The notes under the pieces: model-generated
The model's input: the letters and a program-made list of their open reading frames with translations, nothing else
Database searches by the model: none
What the model was told of the DNA's origin: nothing
Assembly: GCA_903844215.1 (NCBI GenBank)
Contig: CAIMSP010000026.1
Span: 1 to 41,233, forward strand
DNA length: 41,233 bases
Origin: an uncultured beta proteobacterium
GTDB taxonomy: Bacteria; Pseudomonadota; Gammaproteobacteria; Burkholderiales; Burkholderiaceae_C
Direction: 5' to 3'
Program-made: the position numbers and the translations under genes
Shown: one piece after another, positions 6,582 through 14,724 of the stretch
How the letters are laid out: every line of letters begins with the position of its first letter
Position numbering within the stretch: the stretch's first letter is position 1

Positions 6582-8000
6582 ATGACGCAAAATCAGCTCA
6601 TGCACGCCTTCAACCTCGCTCCTCGCAACGTCCCAGCAGTCCTGCTCGCCGCGCTCCAAGAGCGCTTCGGCGCCAACTTTTCCAGCGCGCTGGTGCTGCG
6701 TGAACAGCACGGGCGCGACGAGTCCGCGCTGGTCGCGCCGCCACCGGACGCCGTGGTCTTCGCCGAGAGCACGGCCGACGTGACCGACGCCGTGCGCCTG
6801 GCCAGCGCGCACGGCGTGCCGGTGATCCCGTTCGGCGTGGGCTCGTCACTGGAGGGCCATTTGCTGGCAGTGCAGGGCGGCATCAGCATCGACCTGTCGC
6901 GCATGAACCAGGTGCTGCGCGTCAACGCCGAAGACCTGACGGTCACGGTGCAGGCCGGCATGACGCGCAAGCAGGTGAACGAGGCGGTGAAGGACACCGG
7001 CCTGTTCTTTCCGATCGACCCCGGCGCCGACGCCACGCTGGGCGGCATGTGCGCCACGCGCGCCAGCGGCACCAACGCCGTGCGCTACGGCACCATGCGC
7101 GAAAACGTGCTCGCGCTCGAAGTGGTCACGGCCAGCGGCGAAGTCATCCGCACCGGCACGCGCGCCCGCAAGTCCAGCGCCGGCTACGACCTCACGCGAT
7201 TGATGGTCGGCAGCGAAGGCACGCTGGGCGTGATCACCGAGGTCACCGTCAAGCTCTATCCGCTGCCCGAGGCGATCTCGGCGGCCGTGTGCTCTTTTCC
7301 GAGCATCGAAGCCGCCGTGCGCAGCACCATCCAGATCATCCAGATGGGGGTGCCGATTGCGCGCGTGGAACTGATCGACGCGAACACGGTGCGCATGGTG
7401 AACCGGCATTCGAAGCTGACGCTGCGCGAAGAGCCGATGCTGCTGATGGAGTTTCATGGCTCGCCCAGCAGCGTCAAGGAGCAGGCGCAAACGGTGCAGG
7501 AGATCGCGACCGAATTGGGTGGCAAGGCTTTCGAATGGGCGACCACGCCGGAGGAGCGCACGCGGCTGTGGAGCGCGCGCCATCACGCCTACTTTGCGGC
7601 GATTCAGTCCAAGCCGGGCTGCCGCGCGATCTCCACCGACACCTGCGTGCCGATCTCGCGTTTGGCGGACTGCCTGCTCGACTCCGTGGCCGAAGCCGAC
7701 GCCAGCGGCATCCCGTACTTTCTGGTCGGCCATGTGGGCGACGGCAATTTTCACTTCGGCTATCTGATCGACCCCCGCATCCCGCAGGAGCGCGAAACCG
7801 CCGAGCAACTGAACCAGCAACTGGTGGCGCGCGCCCTGTCCATGCAAGGCACCTGCAGCGGCGAGCACGGCGTGGGCCTGCACAAGATGGACTTCCTGAT
7901 CACCGAAGCCGGCGCCGGCGCCATCGCCATGATGCGCGCCATCAAGCACGCACTCGATCCGCAGAACATCATGAATCCCGGGAAAATATTTAAATACTGA
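6582..8000 (+). CDS. FAD-linked oxidase, D-lactate dehydrogenase (cytochrome) type
   Basis: 472 residues. It is of the GlcD/DLD family, which oxidises D-2-hydroxy acids such as D-lactate or glycolate and passes electrons to the respiratory chain. The FAD_binding_4 (PCMH) domain spans about 50-230, with 'VIPFGVGSSLEGH' (81-93), 'GADATLGGMCATRASGTNAV' (148-167) and 'SEGTLGVITEVTVKL' (211-225). The C-terminal FAD-oxidase domain has 'HVGDGNFHFGYL' and, near the end, 'CSGEHGVGLHKM' with 'LDPQNIMNPGKIF'. ATG 6582 is used; ATG 6600 is an alternative and neither has a clear Shine-Dalgarno. The true substrate (D-lactate, glycolate or another hydroxy acid) is not decided by the sequence. Confidence 0.88.
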   Translation: MTQNQLMHAFNLAPRNVPAVLLAALQERFGANFSSALVLREQHGRDESALVAPPPDAVVFAESTADVTDAVRLASAHGVPVIPFGVGSSLEGHLLAVQGGISIDLSRMNQVLRVNAEDLTVTVQAGMTRKQVNEAVKDTGLFFPIDPGADATLGGMCATRASGTNAVRYGTMRENVLALEVVTASGEVIRTGTRARKSSAGYDLTRLMVGSEGTLGVITEVTVKLYPLPEAISAAVCSFPSIEAAVRSTIQIIQMGVPIARVELIDANTVRMVNRHSKLTLREEPMLLMEFHGSPSSVKEQAQTVQEIATELGGKAFEWATTPEERTRLWSARHHAYFAAIQSKPGCRAISTDTCVPISRLADCLLDSVAEADASGIPYFLVGHVGDGNFHFGYLIDPRIPQERETAEQLNQQLVARALSMQGTCSGEHGVGLHKMDFLITEAGAGAIAMMRAIKHALDPQNIMNPGKIFKY

Positions 8001-8002
8001 TA

Positions 8003-8158
8003 CTTTGTGGGACAGACCAAGAGTTACGCGCAGCGAACTTTGCTCTGTCCTCAACTGATTGAGTTTGTGGGACAGCCCAAGAGTTACGCGCAGCGCGTTT
8101 TGCTCTGACCCCAATAACCTGCTCTGTCCTCAACTGATTGAGCTTGTGGGACAGCGGT
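8003..8158 (+). repeat. REP-like tandem repeat, 60-base unit, between convergent genes
   Basis: The unit begins TTTGTGGGACAGACCAAGAG at 8004 and starts again at 8064, an exact 60-base step, with a third partial start (CTTGTGGGACAGC) at 8143. The block GCTCTGTCCTCAACTGATTGAG, without its last bases, appears at 8042 and 8121. The second unit carries a 19-base addition including GACCCCAATAACC. Within a unit GGACAGA (8010-8016) and TCTGTCC (8044-8050) are inverted, so each copy can fold. TTTGCTCTGACCCC-type ends are common in betaproteobacterial REP elements. It fills the space between the oxidase stop and the TetR stop and may serve as a bidirectional terminator. Confidence 0.8.
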
Positions 8159-8159
8159 T

Positions 8160-8777
8160 TTAACGCGCGTTCAATCCGTCAAAGCAGGTGCCCATCACCA
8201 ACTCAATGACCTCGTCGTCGCGGTACAGGTCGCCCATTTTCAGGAATTCCAGCACCGGGTCGCAGGCGCGCGCATACAGCGTGTAGAGGACCGCAACCGG
8301 CGGCAATTTCGGATTCAGGCTCCCCTGGGCCTGCGCCGCCTCGATCCAGGCCCCAAGCCGGTCGCTCACGTCCATCAGCCCGTCCATATAGGCCTTGTTG
8401 CCCATGAGTGCACTGCGCAGTCGGGAGTTTTGACTCGGTAGCGAGGGCATCTCGCCGGCCAGTTTGAGCCCCATGGTCCAGCGCACGACGGCGCGCAACT
8501 GCTCCATGGGCGCGGCCTGCACCGGCAGCCCGTCCAGGAAGTCCTGGGCACGCTGCATCACCGCCACCATGGCGGCGGCGGCCAGGTCTTCCTTGCTCGT
8601 GAAATGCTTGTACAGACTGGCCTTGGCAATGCCCACGTCGGCGGCCACTTCGTCCACCGTCATGGCCTCAAAGCCCTTCTCTGCCAGCAGGCGATTCACC
8701 GACTGAATGATGGCCTCTTCGCGTGCCACCCGCATTTGGGCTTTGAAGGAAACCTTGGGGGGAGCAGTGCGCGTCAT
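8160..8777 (-). CDS. TetR family transcriptional regulator
   Basis: 205 residues. The N-terminal TetR DNA-binding domain is clear: 'AIIQSVNRLLAEKGFEAMTV' (22-41) followed by the helix-turn-helix 'VDEVAADVGIAKASLYKHF' (41-59) and 'SKEDLAAAAM'. The C-terminal ligand/dimer domain has no diagnostic motif. It is divergent from the fatty-acid modification operon starting at 8895, with 117 bases between the two starts, so it most likely represses that operon and itself; this is inferred from arrangement only. The ligand is unknown. Confidence 0.9.
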   Translation of the reverse strand: MTRTAPPKVSFKAQMRVAREEAIIQSVNRLLAEKGFEAMTVDEVAADVGIAKASLYKHFTSKEDLAAAAMVAVMQRAQDFLDGLPVQAAPMEQLRAVVRWTMGLKLAGEMPSLPSQNSRLRSALMGNKAYMDGLMDVSDRLGAWIEAAQAQGSLNPKLPPVAVLYTLYARACDPVLEFLKMGDLYRDDEVIELVMGTCFDGLNAR

Positions 8778-8807
8778 TCTGCGATTGTAGTCTGCAAAGG
8801 CGTGATT

Positions 8808-8818
8808 TATAACGTATA
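8808..8818. promoter_or_regulatory. small AT palindrome in the divergent TetR/operon region (possible operator)
   Basis: TATA-ACG-TATA, a symmetric 11-base element in the unusually AT-rich gap between the TetR gene and the lipid operon. GTAT (8814-8817) and ATAC (8829-8832) form a second, weaker inverted pair. TetR proteins bind short palindromes of about this size, but nothing in the sequence identifies which one is used. Confidence 0.3.
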
Positions 8819-8838
8819 GTCGTAATGCATACTGCTAA

Positions 8839-8867
8839 GTCACATTTAATACCAGTTGGCATATACT
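8839..8867 (+). promoter_or_regulatory. predicted sigma-70 promoter of the fatty-acid modification operon
   Basis: -35 GTCACA (8839-8844, four of six consensus bases), a 17-base spacer, and -10 TATACT (8862-8867, five of six). The -10 ends 27 bases before the GTG start at 8895. A strong Shine-Dalgarno AAGGAGA (8883-8889) follows. Confidence 0.5.
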
Positions 8868-8894
8868 TGCCACAATCATTACCAAGGAGACGCT

Positions 8895-10223
8895 GTGTCG
8901 CTCAAAGTTGCCATCGTGGGGTCGGGGATTGCCGGCCTGGCCGCAGCCCATGCGCTGCGGGGTCAAGCGCAGATCACGCTGCTGGAGGCCGGCGACTATT
9001 TTGGCGGCCACACGCACACCGTCAACGTCACCCTGCCCACGGCACAGGGGCCGGTGACGCACGGCGTGGACACCGGCTTTCTGGTGCTCAACGAGCGCAC
9101 CTATCCGCAACTGATCGCCCTCCTGGCCGACTTGGACGTGGCGACCGTCAAGTCCGAGATGTCGTTCTCGGTGCAGGCCAGCGATCCGGCCACGGGAGGG
9201 GCCATCGAGTGGAGCGGCACCAGCCTGAGCAGCGTGTTTGCCCAGCGCGCCAATCTGGCCAATCCGCGCTTTTGGGGCATGCTGCGCGATCTGTTGCGCT
9301 TTAACGCACTGACGACGCGCATGGCCCAAAGCGGCAGCCACGCGCAACTGAGCCAGCCCTTGGGCGAGTTCTTGCGCGAGCAGGGTTTTGGCGCGGCGTT
9401 TTGCGACTGGTATTTCCTGCCCATGATGGCCTGCATCTGGAGTTGCCCCACTTCGAGCATGCTGCAGTTCCCGGTTTCGACCATGGTGCGCTTTTGCCAT
9501 AACCATGGACTGCTGCAAATCACCCAGCGCCCGCAGTGGTGGACGGTGCAGGGCGGCGCCCGGCACTACGTGGAAAAGATCACCGCCGGCATCGCCGACA
9601 AACGCCTGAACAGCGCCGTGCGCCAGATCGAACACCTGGGCGACAGCCCCGACGGCAGGGGCGGCGTGCGCATCCACACCGACGCCGGCGCCGAGCGCTT
9701 CGACCGGGTGATCATCGCCACCCACTCGGACCAGGCGCTGCAACTGCTCGCCGCGCCCACGGCGCAGGAGCGCGAGACCCTGGGCGCGATCCGCTACCAG
9801 TCGAACCGGGCCGTGCTGCACAGCGACGCGTCGGCGTTGCCCACAAGGCCCTCGGCCTGGGCGGCATGGAACTACGAGCGCGGCGACGCAGCCGCCGGGC
9901 AAGCGGCGCAGGTGTGCCTGCACTACCTGCTCAACCGACTGCAGCCCCTGCCATGGACGCAGCCGGTGATCGTGTCGCTGAACCCGCTGCGTCCGATTGC
10001 GCCCGACTTGGTGCTTGGCAGCTACGACTACGCGCACCCGGTGTTTGATTTGGCTGCCGTGGCCGCACAGGCTCGCATGCCCGCACTGCAAGGCCAGCAC
10101 GGCCGCTATTTCGCCGGCGCCTGGATGGGTTACGGCTTCCATGAAGACGGGCTCAAGGCGGGCCTGGCCGCCGCAGCGCGGCTGTTGGCGGACGTCGGCC
10201 GGGGCGAGGCGGCGCTGTGCTGA
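8895..10223 (+). CDS. FAD-dependent oxidoreductase (amine-oxidase fold), fatty-acid modification operon
   Basis: 442 residues. The dinucleotide-binding motif VGSGIAG is at 8-14, and 'LLEAGDYFGGHTHTV' supplies the acidic residue that holds the FAD ribose. 'GVDTGFLVLNERTYPQL' and 'PVSTMVRFCHNHGLL' are typical of the NAD/FAD-binding proteins found beside cyclopropane-fatty-acid synthases. GTG 8895 is chosen because AAGGAGA lies five bases upstream and the FAD motif begins almost at once; a longer TTG start at 8856 would precede the ribosome site. It is the first gene of an eight-gene unit. In alphaproteobacterial furan fatty acid synthesis a flavoprotein of this kind works on the methylated acyl chain, and a similar role is inferred here. 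The reaction is not proven by sequence. Confidence 0.85.
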   Translation: MSLKVAIVGSGIAGLAAAHALRGQAQITLLEAGDYFGGHTHTVNVTLPTAQGPVTHGVDTGFLVLNERTYPQLIALLADLDVATVKSEMSFSVQASDPATGGAIEWSGTSLSSVFAQRANLANPRFWGMLRDLLRFNALTTRMAQSGSHAQLSQPLGEFLREQGFGAAFCDWYFLPMMACIWSCPTSSMLQFPVSTMVRFCHNHGLLQITQRPQWWTVQGGARHYVEKITAGIADKRLNSAVRQIEHLGDSPDGRGGVRIHTDAGAERFDRVIIATHSDQALQLLAAPTAQERETLGAIRYQSNRAVLHSDASALPTRPSAWAAWNYERGDAAAGQAAQVCLHYLLNRLQPLPWTQPVIVSLNPLRPIAPDLVLGSYDYAHPVFDLAAVAAQARMPALQGQHGRYFAGAWMGYGFHEDGLKAGLAAAARLLADVGRGEAALC

Positions 10224-11023
10224 CGCCGCAGGCGCTGATCGGCTTTGGCCAGGTGCGCCACACCCGGCTGAGCCCACAACACCACGCCTTTGCCTACCCG
10301 ACATACTTCCTCATGCTGCCCTTGCGCAGCCTGAAGAGCGCGGCGTCGCAGCACGCGCCCTGGTCCATCAACCGCCCCGGGTGGCTGAGCTTTTTCGAGC
10401 AAGACCACGGCGACGGCCGCGCCCCTGCGCAAGGCGGAGCCCTGGCCTGGCTGGACGAATTGCTGCTGCGCGAAGGCGTAGCCGACGCTGTCGGCGAGGT
10501 CTGGCTGCACACCACGCCGCGGGTGCTGGGCTACAGCTTCAAACCGGTGAGCTTTTGGTACTGCCATCGGGCCGCCGACGACCAGGGCGGCGCGCTGCGT
10601 GCCATCGTGGTGGAGGTGAACAACACCTTTGGCGAACGCCATTGCTATTTGCTCGATACGCCACGCTGGGGTGTGGAGCAACGTGCCGACAAGGTGTTCC
10701 ATGTGTCGCCCTTCAACGCCGTGACCGGGCACTACCGCTTTCGCTTCCTGCGCAGCACCCAGGCGGGGCGGGAGCGCACGCTGGCATGCATCGATTACCA
10801 CCACGACAGCGACAACGCCGTGCTGCAAACCAGCGTGAGCGGCACGCTCGAACCCCTCACCCGCAGCGCGCTGCGCCGCGCCCTGTGGCGCTACCCGCTC
10901 ATGACGCTGGGCGTGGTGCTGCACATCCACACCCAGGCCCTGCGCCTGTGGCTGAAAAAAGTTCCGTTCTTTCGCAAGCCCACGCCGCCCGAAGCCTTGG
11001 TTTCGCGCCAGTCACACCCCTGA
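10217..11023 (+). CDS. DUF1365 family protein
   Basis: 268 residues beginning with GTG 10217, which overlaps the upstream gene by seven bases. DUF1365 proteins are encoded next to a flavoprotein and a CFA synthase in many proteobacteria and are thought to act on the same lipid substrate. Family-like segments are 'GQVRHTRLSPQHHAFAYP' (residues 8-25), 'PRVLGYSFKPVSFWYCH' (about 96-112), 'VVEVNNTFGERHCYLL' and 'KVFHVSPFN'. There is no signal peptide or clear membrane span. A specific enzymatic activity cannot be read from the sequence; involvement in cyclopropane or furan fatty acid formation is inferred from context. Confidence 0.85.
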   Translation: MLTPQALIGFGQVRHTRLSPQHHAFAYPTYFLMLPLRSLKSAASQHAPWSINRPGWLSFFEQDHGDGRAPAQGGALAWLDELLLREGVADAVGEVWLHTTPRVLGYSFKPVSFWYCHRAADDQGGALRAIVVEVNNTFGERHCYLLDTPRWGVEQRADKVFHVSPFNAVTGHYRFRFLRSTQAGRERTLACIDYHHDSDNAVLQTSVSGTLEPLTRSALRRALWRYPLMTLGVVLHIHTQALRLWLKKVPFFRKPTPPEALVSRQSHP

Positions 11024-11033
11024 GAGCCCACGC

Positions 11034-12311
11034 ATGAATACCGCCACCGTCACCACCGCGCCCAGCGCCTTCCCCAAAGGCGCCGGCGCCGCCGCGCGCA
11101 CGGCCTTGCGCCTGCTGCAAAACCTGCGCCACGGCGCGCTCACGCTGCACTTGCCCGACGGCTCGCAGCGCCGCTTTGGCGAGCACCCGCAGCAGCACGA
11201 GTTGCACACGCCGCGCCACCCCAGCGCCAGCATGACGCTGAACAACTGGAACGTGTTTGGCGCGGCGCTCAAGTCCGGCGACATCGGCTTTGCCGAAAGC
11301 TATATCGCCGGGGACTGGAGCACGCCCAATCTGACCGAGCTGCTCAAGCTCTTTTCCGCCAACCGCCAACAAGTGGACGCGATGCTCTTTGGCACCTGGG
11401 CCGGGCGCTTGCTGTACCGCGTGAAACACCTGCTGCAGCACAACAACCGCGCCAACAGCCGCAAGAACATCCACGCCCACTACGACCTGGGCAACGCGTT
11501 TTACGGCCTGTGGCTGGACCAAAGCATGAACTACTCCAGCGCCTGGTTCGAGGGTGACTTGACTCGCCCCTTGGCTGGGGCGCAACACGCCAAGGTGCGC
11601 CGCGCGCTGCACATGGCCCAGGTCAAACCCGGCGACCGGGTGCTCGAAATCGGCTGCGGCTGGGGCGCGCTGGCCGAGCAGGTCACGGCCGGGCTGGGCG
11701 CGTCGGTGGTGGGCGTGACGCTGAGCACCGAGCAACTGGACTATGCGAATGCGCGCCTGCAAGGCCTGGGCATGAGCACCGGCGCGGGCGGCCGCGCCGA
11801 CCTGCGCCTGCAGGACTACCGCGACATTGCGGACGCGCCCTTTGACGCCATCTGTTCGATCGAAATGGTCGAGGCCGTGGGCCGCGCCTACTGGCCGAAA
11901 TACTTTGAAACCGTGAGCCGCTTGCTCAAACCCGGTGGCCACGCCTGCGTGCAAAGCATCGTCATCGATGACGCGCTGTTTGAGCGCTACGTGTCATCCA
12001 CCGACTTCATCCAACAATACATTTTCCCCGGCGGCTGCCTGCCGTGTCCGGCCGAGTTTCGCCGCCAGGCACAGGCGGCGGGCCTGCAGGTGGTGGACGA
12101 GTTTGCCTTTGGTGCCGACTACGCCGAGACCCTGCGCCGCTGGCGCGACGCCTTCCTGAGCCGCAAGGCCGAGGTGGCAGCGCTCGGTTTTGACGCGCGC
12201 TTCATGCGCATCTGGGAGTTCTATCTGGCCTATTGCGAAGCCGCGTTTGACAACGGTGACATCAGCCTGGTGCAGTACACGCTGCTCAAACCCGCTGCAC
12301 CGTCCAGATGA
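11034..12311 (+). CDS. cyclopropane-fatty-acyl-phospholipid synthase family methyltransferase
   Basis: 425 residues. It is an S-adenosylmethionine-dependent enzyme that methylates the double bond of acyl chains in membrane phospholipids. The CFA signature region is at about 142-171 ('NIHAHYDLGNAFYGLWLDQS', then 'MNYSSAWF'). SAM motif I VLEIGCGWGAL is at 203-213, followed later by 'SIEMVEAVGRAYWPKYF' and 'VIDDALFERYVSSTDFIQ'. The N-terminal part ('FGEHPQQHELHTPRHPSASM') matches the lipid-binding domain of long CFA synthases. The ATG follows the DUF1365 stop by ten bases, and its stop overlaps the next ATG. It may form a cyclopropane ring or a methylated unsaturated intermediate; the neighbouring flavoprotein and DUF1365 protein favour further processing. 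Confidence 0.92.
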   Translation: MNTATVTTAPSAFPKGAGAAARTALRLLQNLRHGALTLHLPDGSQRRFGEHPQQHELHTPRHPSASMTLNNWNVFGAALKSGDIGFAESYIAGDWSTPNLTELLKLFSANRQQVDAMLFGTWAGRLLYRVKHLLQHNNRANSRKNIHAHYDLGNAFYGLWLDQSMNYSSAWFEGDLTRPLAGAQHAKVRRALHMAQVKPGDRVLEIGCGWGALAEQVTAGLGASVVGVTLSTEQLDYANARLQGLGMSTGAGGRADLRLQDYRDIADAPFDAICSIEMVEAVGRAYWPKYFETVSRLLKPGGHACVQSIVIDDALFERYVSSTDFIQQYIFPGGCLPCPAEFRRQAQAAGLQVVDEFAFGADYAETLRRWRDAFLSRKAEVAALGFDARFMRIWEFYLAYCEAAFDNGDISLVQYTLLKPAAPSR

Positions 12312-12874
12312 AAACCCACGCTGCGCAAGCCCTGTTGGCGCTGAGCGCGGGCTTTTGTGCGCTCCAGGCCCAGGCGCAAACGCTGCCGCAAGAGATTCGC
12401 GCAAGCCTGCCAGCGGCCGTGCTGTCGGGTCAGGCCACGCTGAGCTTCTGGGGTTTGGACCTCTATGCCGCGAGCTTGTGGGTGACCCCAGGCTTTGCTG
12501 CCAGTGCCTACGAGCGCAGCGTCTTTGGACTGGAACTTGCCTATCTGCGGGACTTCAGTGGGGCCGACATCGCCAAACGCTCGATCGCGGAAATGCATGA
12601 TCAAGCGGTCCTGCATCCAGACCTGCGCACGCGCTGGGAAACCCAGCTGCGCGCCCTGTTCCCCGATGTCAAGGCGGGCGACCGCATCAGCGGGGTGCAC
12701 CAGCCCGACCTGGGCGCGGTGTTCTGGTGCAACGGGCGCTTGCTGGGCGAGATCCGCGACCCGGTTTTTGCGAAGCGCTTTTTTGGCATCTGGCTGGCAC
12801 CCCAAACCTCGCAGCCGCAGCTGCGTCAGCGCTTGCTGGCGCAGTCCACGCGCTCGGTCGGGGCCCCGCGATGA
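12308..12874 (+). CDS. chalcone isomerase-like periplasmic protein
   Basis: 188 residues with a Sec signal peptide (cleavage probably after 'ALQAQA', residue 23). The remainder resembles the chalcone isomerase-like domain: 'LSGQATLSFWGLDLYAASLW', 'YERSVFGLELAYLRDFSGAD', 'LFPDVKAGDRISG', and 'GEIRDPVFAKRFFGIWLAP' at the C-terminus. In bacteria such proteins are not flavonoid enzymes; the fold is related to fatty-acid-binding proteins, so a lipid-binding role fits this operon. It overlaps both neighbours by ATGA. Confidence 0.85.
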   Translation: MKTHAAQALLALSAGFCALQAQAQTLPQEIRASLPAAVLSGQATLSFWGLDLYAASLWVTPGFAASAYERSVFGLELAYLRDFSGADIAKRSIAEMHDQAVLHPDLRTRWETQLRALFPDVKAGDRISGVHQPDLGAVFWCNGRLLGEIRDPVFAKRFFGIWLAPQTSQPQLRQRLLAQSTRSVGAPR

Positions 12875-14163
12875 CGGGCCGCGTGCCCCCCTTGGCCTGG
12901 AGCACGGGCGACGGTCTGCGCTATGGGCTGCTGGGTCTGCCCTTGGCGTTTTGCGCCCTGCCGCTGTACGTGTTGATGCCCAACCTCTACGCCCGCGAAT
13001 GGGGTGTTCCGCTGGCGGCTTTGGGGGCCGTGTTGTTGGGCGCGCGCTTGCTCGACGCGCTGACGGACCCGCTGCTGGGCCGAATGTGCGATCAGCTATT
13101 TGCCAAGTCAGCGCGTGCGGTTTTGCGCATGGGCGCACTCGCGGCGGCGCTGCTGGCGCTGGGGTTTTCCGCCCTGTTTGTGCCGCTGCCGCGTGCGCCC
13201 TCGGCGCTGCTGTGGTGGGCTGGTGGGTGCTTGGCGCTGACCTACGCGGCCTACAGCGCCTTGTCGGTGGCGCACCAGTCGTGGGGCGCCATGCTCGGGG
13301 GGGACGCGCTGTACCGCAGTCGTGTCGTGGCCTGGCGCGAAGGACTGGGGCTGGTGGGCGTGCTGCTGGCGGCCGTCACGCCCGCGCTCTTGGGCGTGAG
13401 CGCCATGCTGGCGCTGTTGCTGGTGGGCCTGCTCGGCGGATGCTGGGCGTGGAGCCGCGCGCCCCAGCCGGTGGTGAACCCGGCTGGCGCGAGGGGCGGC
13501 GAACTGCGCACGCCTGAAGCATTGGCGCAGCCTTGGCGCAACGCCGAATTTCGTCGCCTGCTGGTGGTGTTTCTGCTCAACGGCATTGCCAGCGCCATCC
13601 CCGCCACCTTGGTGCTGTTCTTTGTGCAAGACCGTTTGCAGGGCAGCCAGGGCCTGCAAGCGGCCGCGTTGGCTGTCTATTTTCTAAGTGGCGCGCTGTC
13701 GCTGCCTTTGTGGCTGCGCTTGGTGCCTCGATGGGGGCTGGCGCGCAGTTGGCACGTGGGCATGCTGCTGGCCATTGCCGCATTCATCAGCGCGAGCCTG
13801 CTGAGCGCAGGCGATGGCCTCTGGTTCCTGGCCATCTGCGCCTTGTCTGGCGCGGCATTGGGCAGCGATCTGGTACTCCCTTGCGCCCTGCTGGCGGGCG
13901 TGATCGCCCAAGCAGGCGACCGTGGCCACGCGGCGTATTTTGGCTGGTGGAACTTTGCCAGCAAGCTCAACCTGGCCCTGGCCGCAGGCCTGGCGCTGCC
14001 GCTGCTCGGCTGGCTGGGCTATGCGCCGGGCGAGCGCAGCGCCGCGGGACTGGCCCTGCTCAGCGCGTGCTACTGCCTGCTGCCCTGCGTGCTCAAAGCC
14101 CTGGCGGCCTTGGCGCTCCAACTCCTCATCATCCAACCCGCGGCCCGGCCGAACACACCATGA
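12871..14163 (+). CDS. MFS transporter (GPH-type sugar/cation symporter-like)
   Basis: 430 residues with about twelve hydrophobic segments. The early segment 'GARLLDALTDPLLGRMCDQL' (about 55-74) is the conserved Asp-rich loop of the MFS_2/GPH family. ATG 12871 overlaps the upstream stop (ATGA). Homologues are a standard member of CFA/flavoprotein/DUF1365 clusters, so transport or flipping of a lipid-related molecule is plausible, but the substrate is unknown. Its stop overlaps the lipoprotein start at 14160. Confidence 0.85.
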   Translation: MTGRVPPLAWSTGDGLRYGLLGLPLAFCALPLYVLMPNLYAREWGVPLAALGAVLLGARLLDALTDPLLGRMCDQLFAKSARAVLRMGALAAALLALGFSALFVPLPRAPSALLWWAGGCLALTYAAYSALSVAHQSWGAMLGGDALYRSRVVAWREGLGLVGVLLAAVTPALLGVSAMLALLLVGLLGGCWAWSRAPQPVVNPAGARGGELRTPEALAQPWRNAEFRRLLVVFLLNGIASAIPATLVLFFVQDRLQGSQGLQAAALAVYFLSGALSLPLWLRLVPRWGLARSWHVGMLLAIAAFISASLLSAGDGLWFLAICALSGAALGSDLVLPCALLAGVIAQAGDRGHAAYFGWWNFASKLNLALAAGLALPLLGWLGYAPGERSAAGLALLSACYCLLPCVLKALAALALQLLIIQPAARPNTP

Positions 14164-14717
14164 ACTCACACTTGCAAACTCGCCTCCTTCGGCTGCGCCA
14201 CGGGATCAGCGCCCTGGCCTGCAGCGCACTGCTCATGGGCTGCAGCACGCCGCAAATCCAGGACTATTCGGCGCAAACTCCGGTGCTCGAACTGCGCGAC
14301 TACTTCAACGGCACGCTGGACGCCTACGGCCTGTTCACGGATCGGTCCGGCAAGGTGGTGAAGCGCTTCACGGTGTTGATGAACTGCAGTTGGCAGGGTG
14401 ACACGGGCGTGCTCGACGAGGCCTTCAGCTATGCCGACGGCAGCACACAGCGGCGCGTCTGGCGGCTCACGCGCCACGCCGATGGCCACTACAGCGGCCA
14501 GGCCGACGACGTGGTGGGCAGCGCCCAAGGCCAGCAAAGCGGCAACGCCTTCCACTGGACCTACACGCTGGCGCTGCCGGTGGACGGTCGGGTGATCGAG
14601 GTGCAGTTTGACGATTGGATGTACCTGATGAACGACCGGGTCATGCTGAACAAGGCGGCCATGGGCAAATGGGGTGTGGGCCTGGGCGAAGTCACGCTCT
14701 CGTTCATCAAACGATGA
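14160..14717 (+). CDS. DUF3833 family lipoprotein
   Basis: 185 residues with a lipoprotein signal: hydrophobic core then the lipobox LLMGC with Cys at residue 28. The mature part fits DUF3833: 'LELRDYFNGTLDAYGLFTDR', 'GKVVKRFTVLMNCSW', 'YADGSTQRRVWRL', and the C-terminal 'DDWMYLMNDRVMLNKAAMGK'. The product should be anchored in the outer or inner membrane. DUF3833 genes co-occur with CFA synthase, DUF1365 and SDR genes, in line with this operon. Start and stop overlap or nearly abut the neighbours. Confidence 0.88.
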   Translation: MNSHLQTRLLRLRHGISALACSALLMGCSTPQIQDYSAQTPVLELRDYFNGTLDAYGLFTDRSGKVVKRFTVLMNCSWQGDTGVLDEAFSYADGSTQRRVWRLTRHADGHYSGQADDVVGSAQGQQSGNAFHWTYTLALPVDGRVIEVQFDDWMYLMNDRVMLNKAAMGKWGVGLGEVTLSFIKR

Positions 14718-14724
14718 GCGCGCC

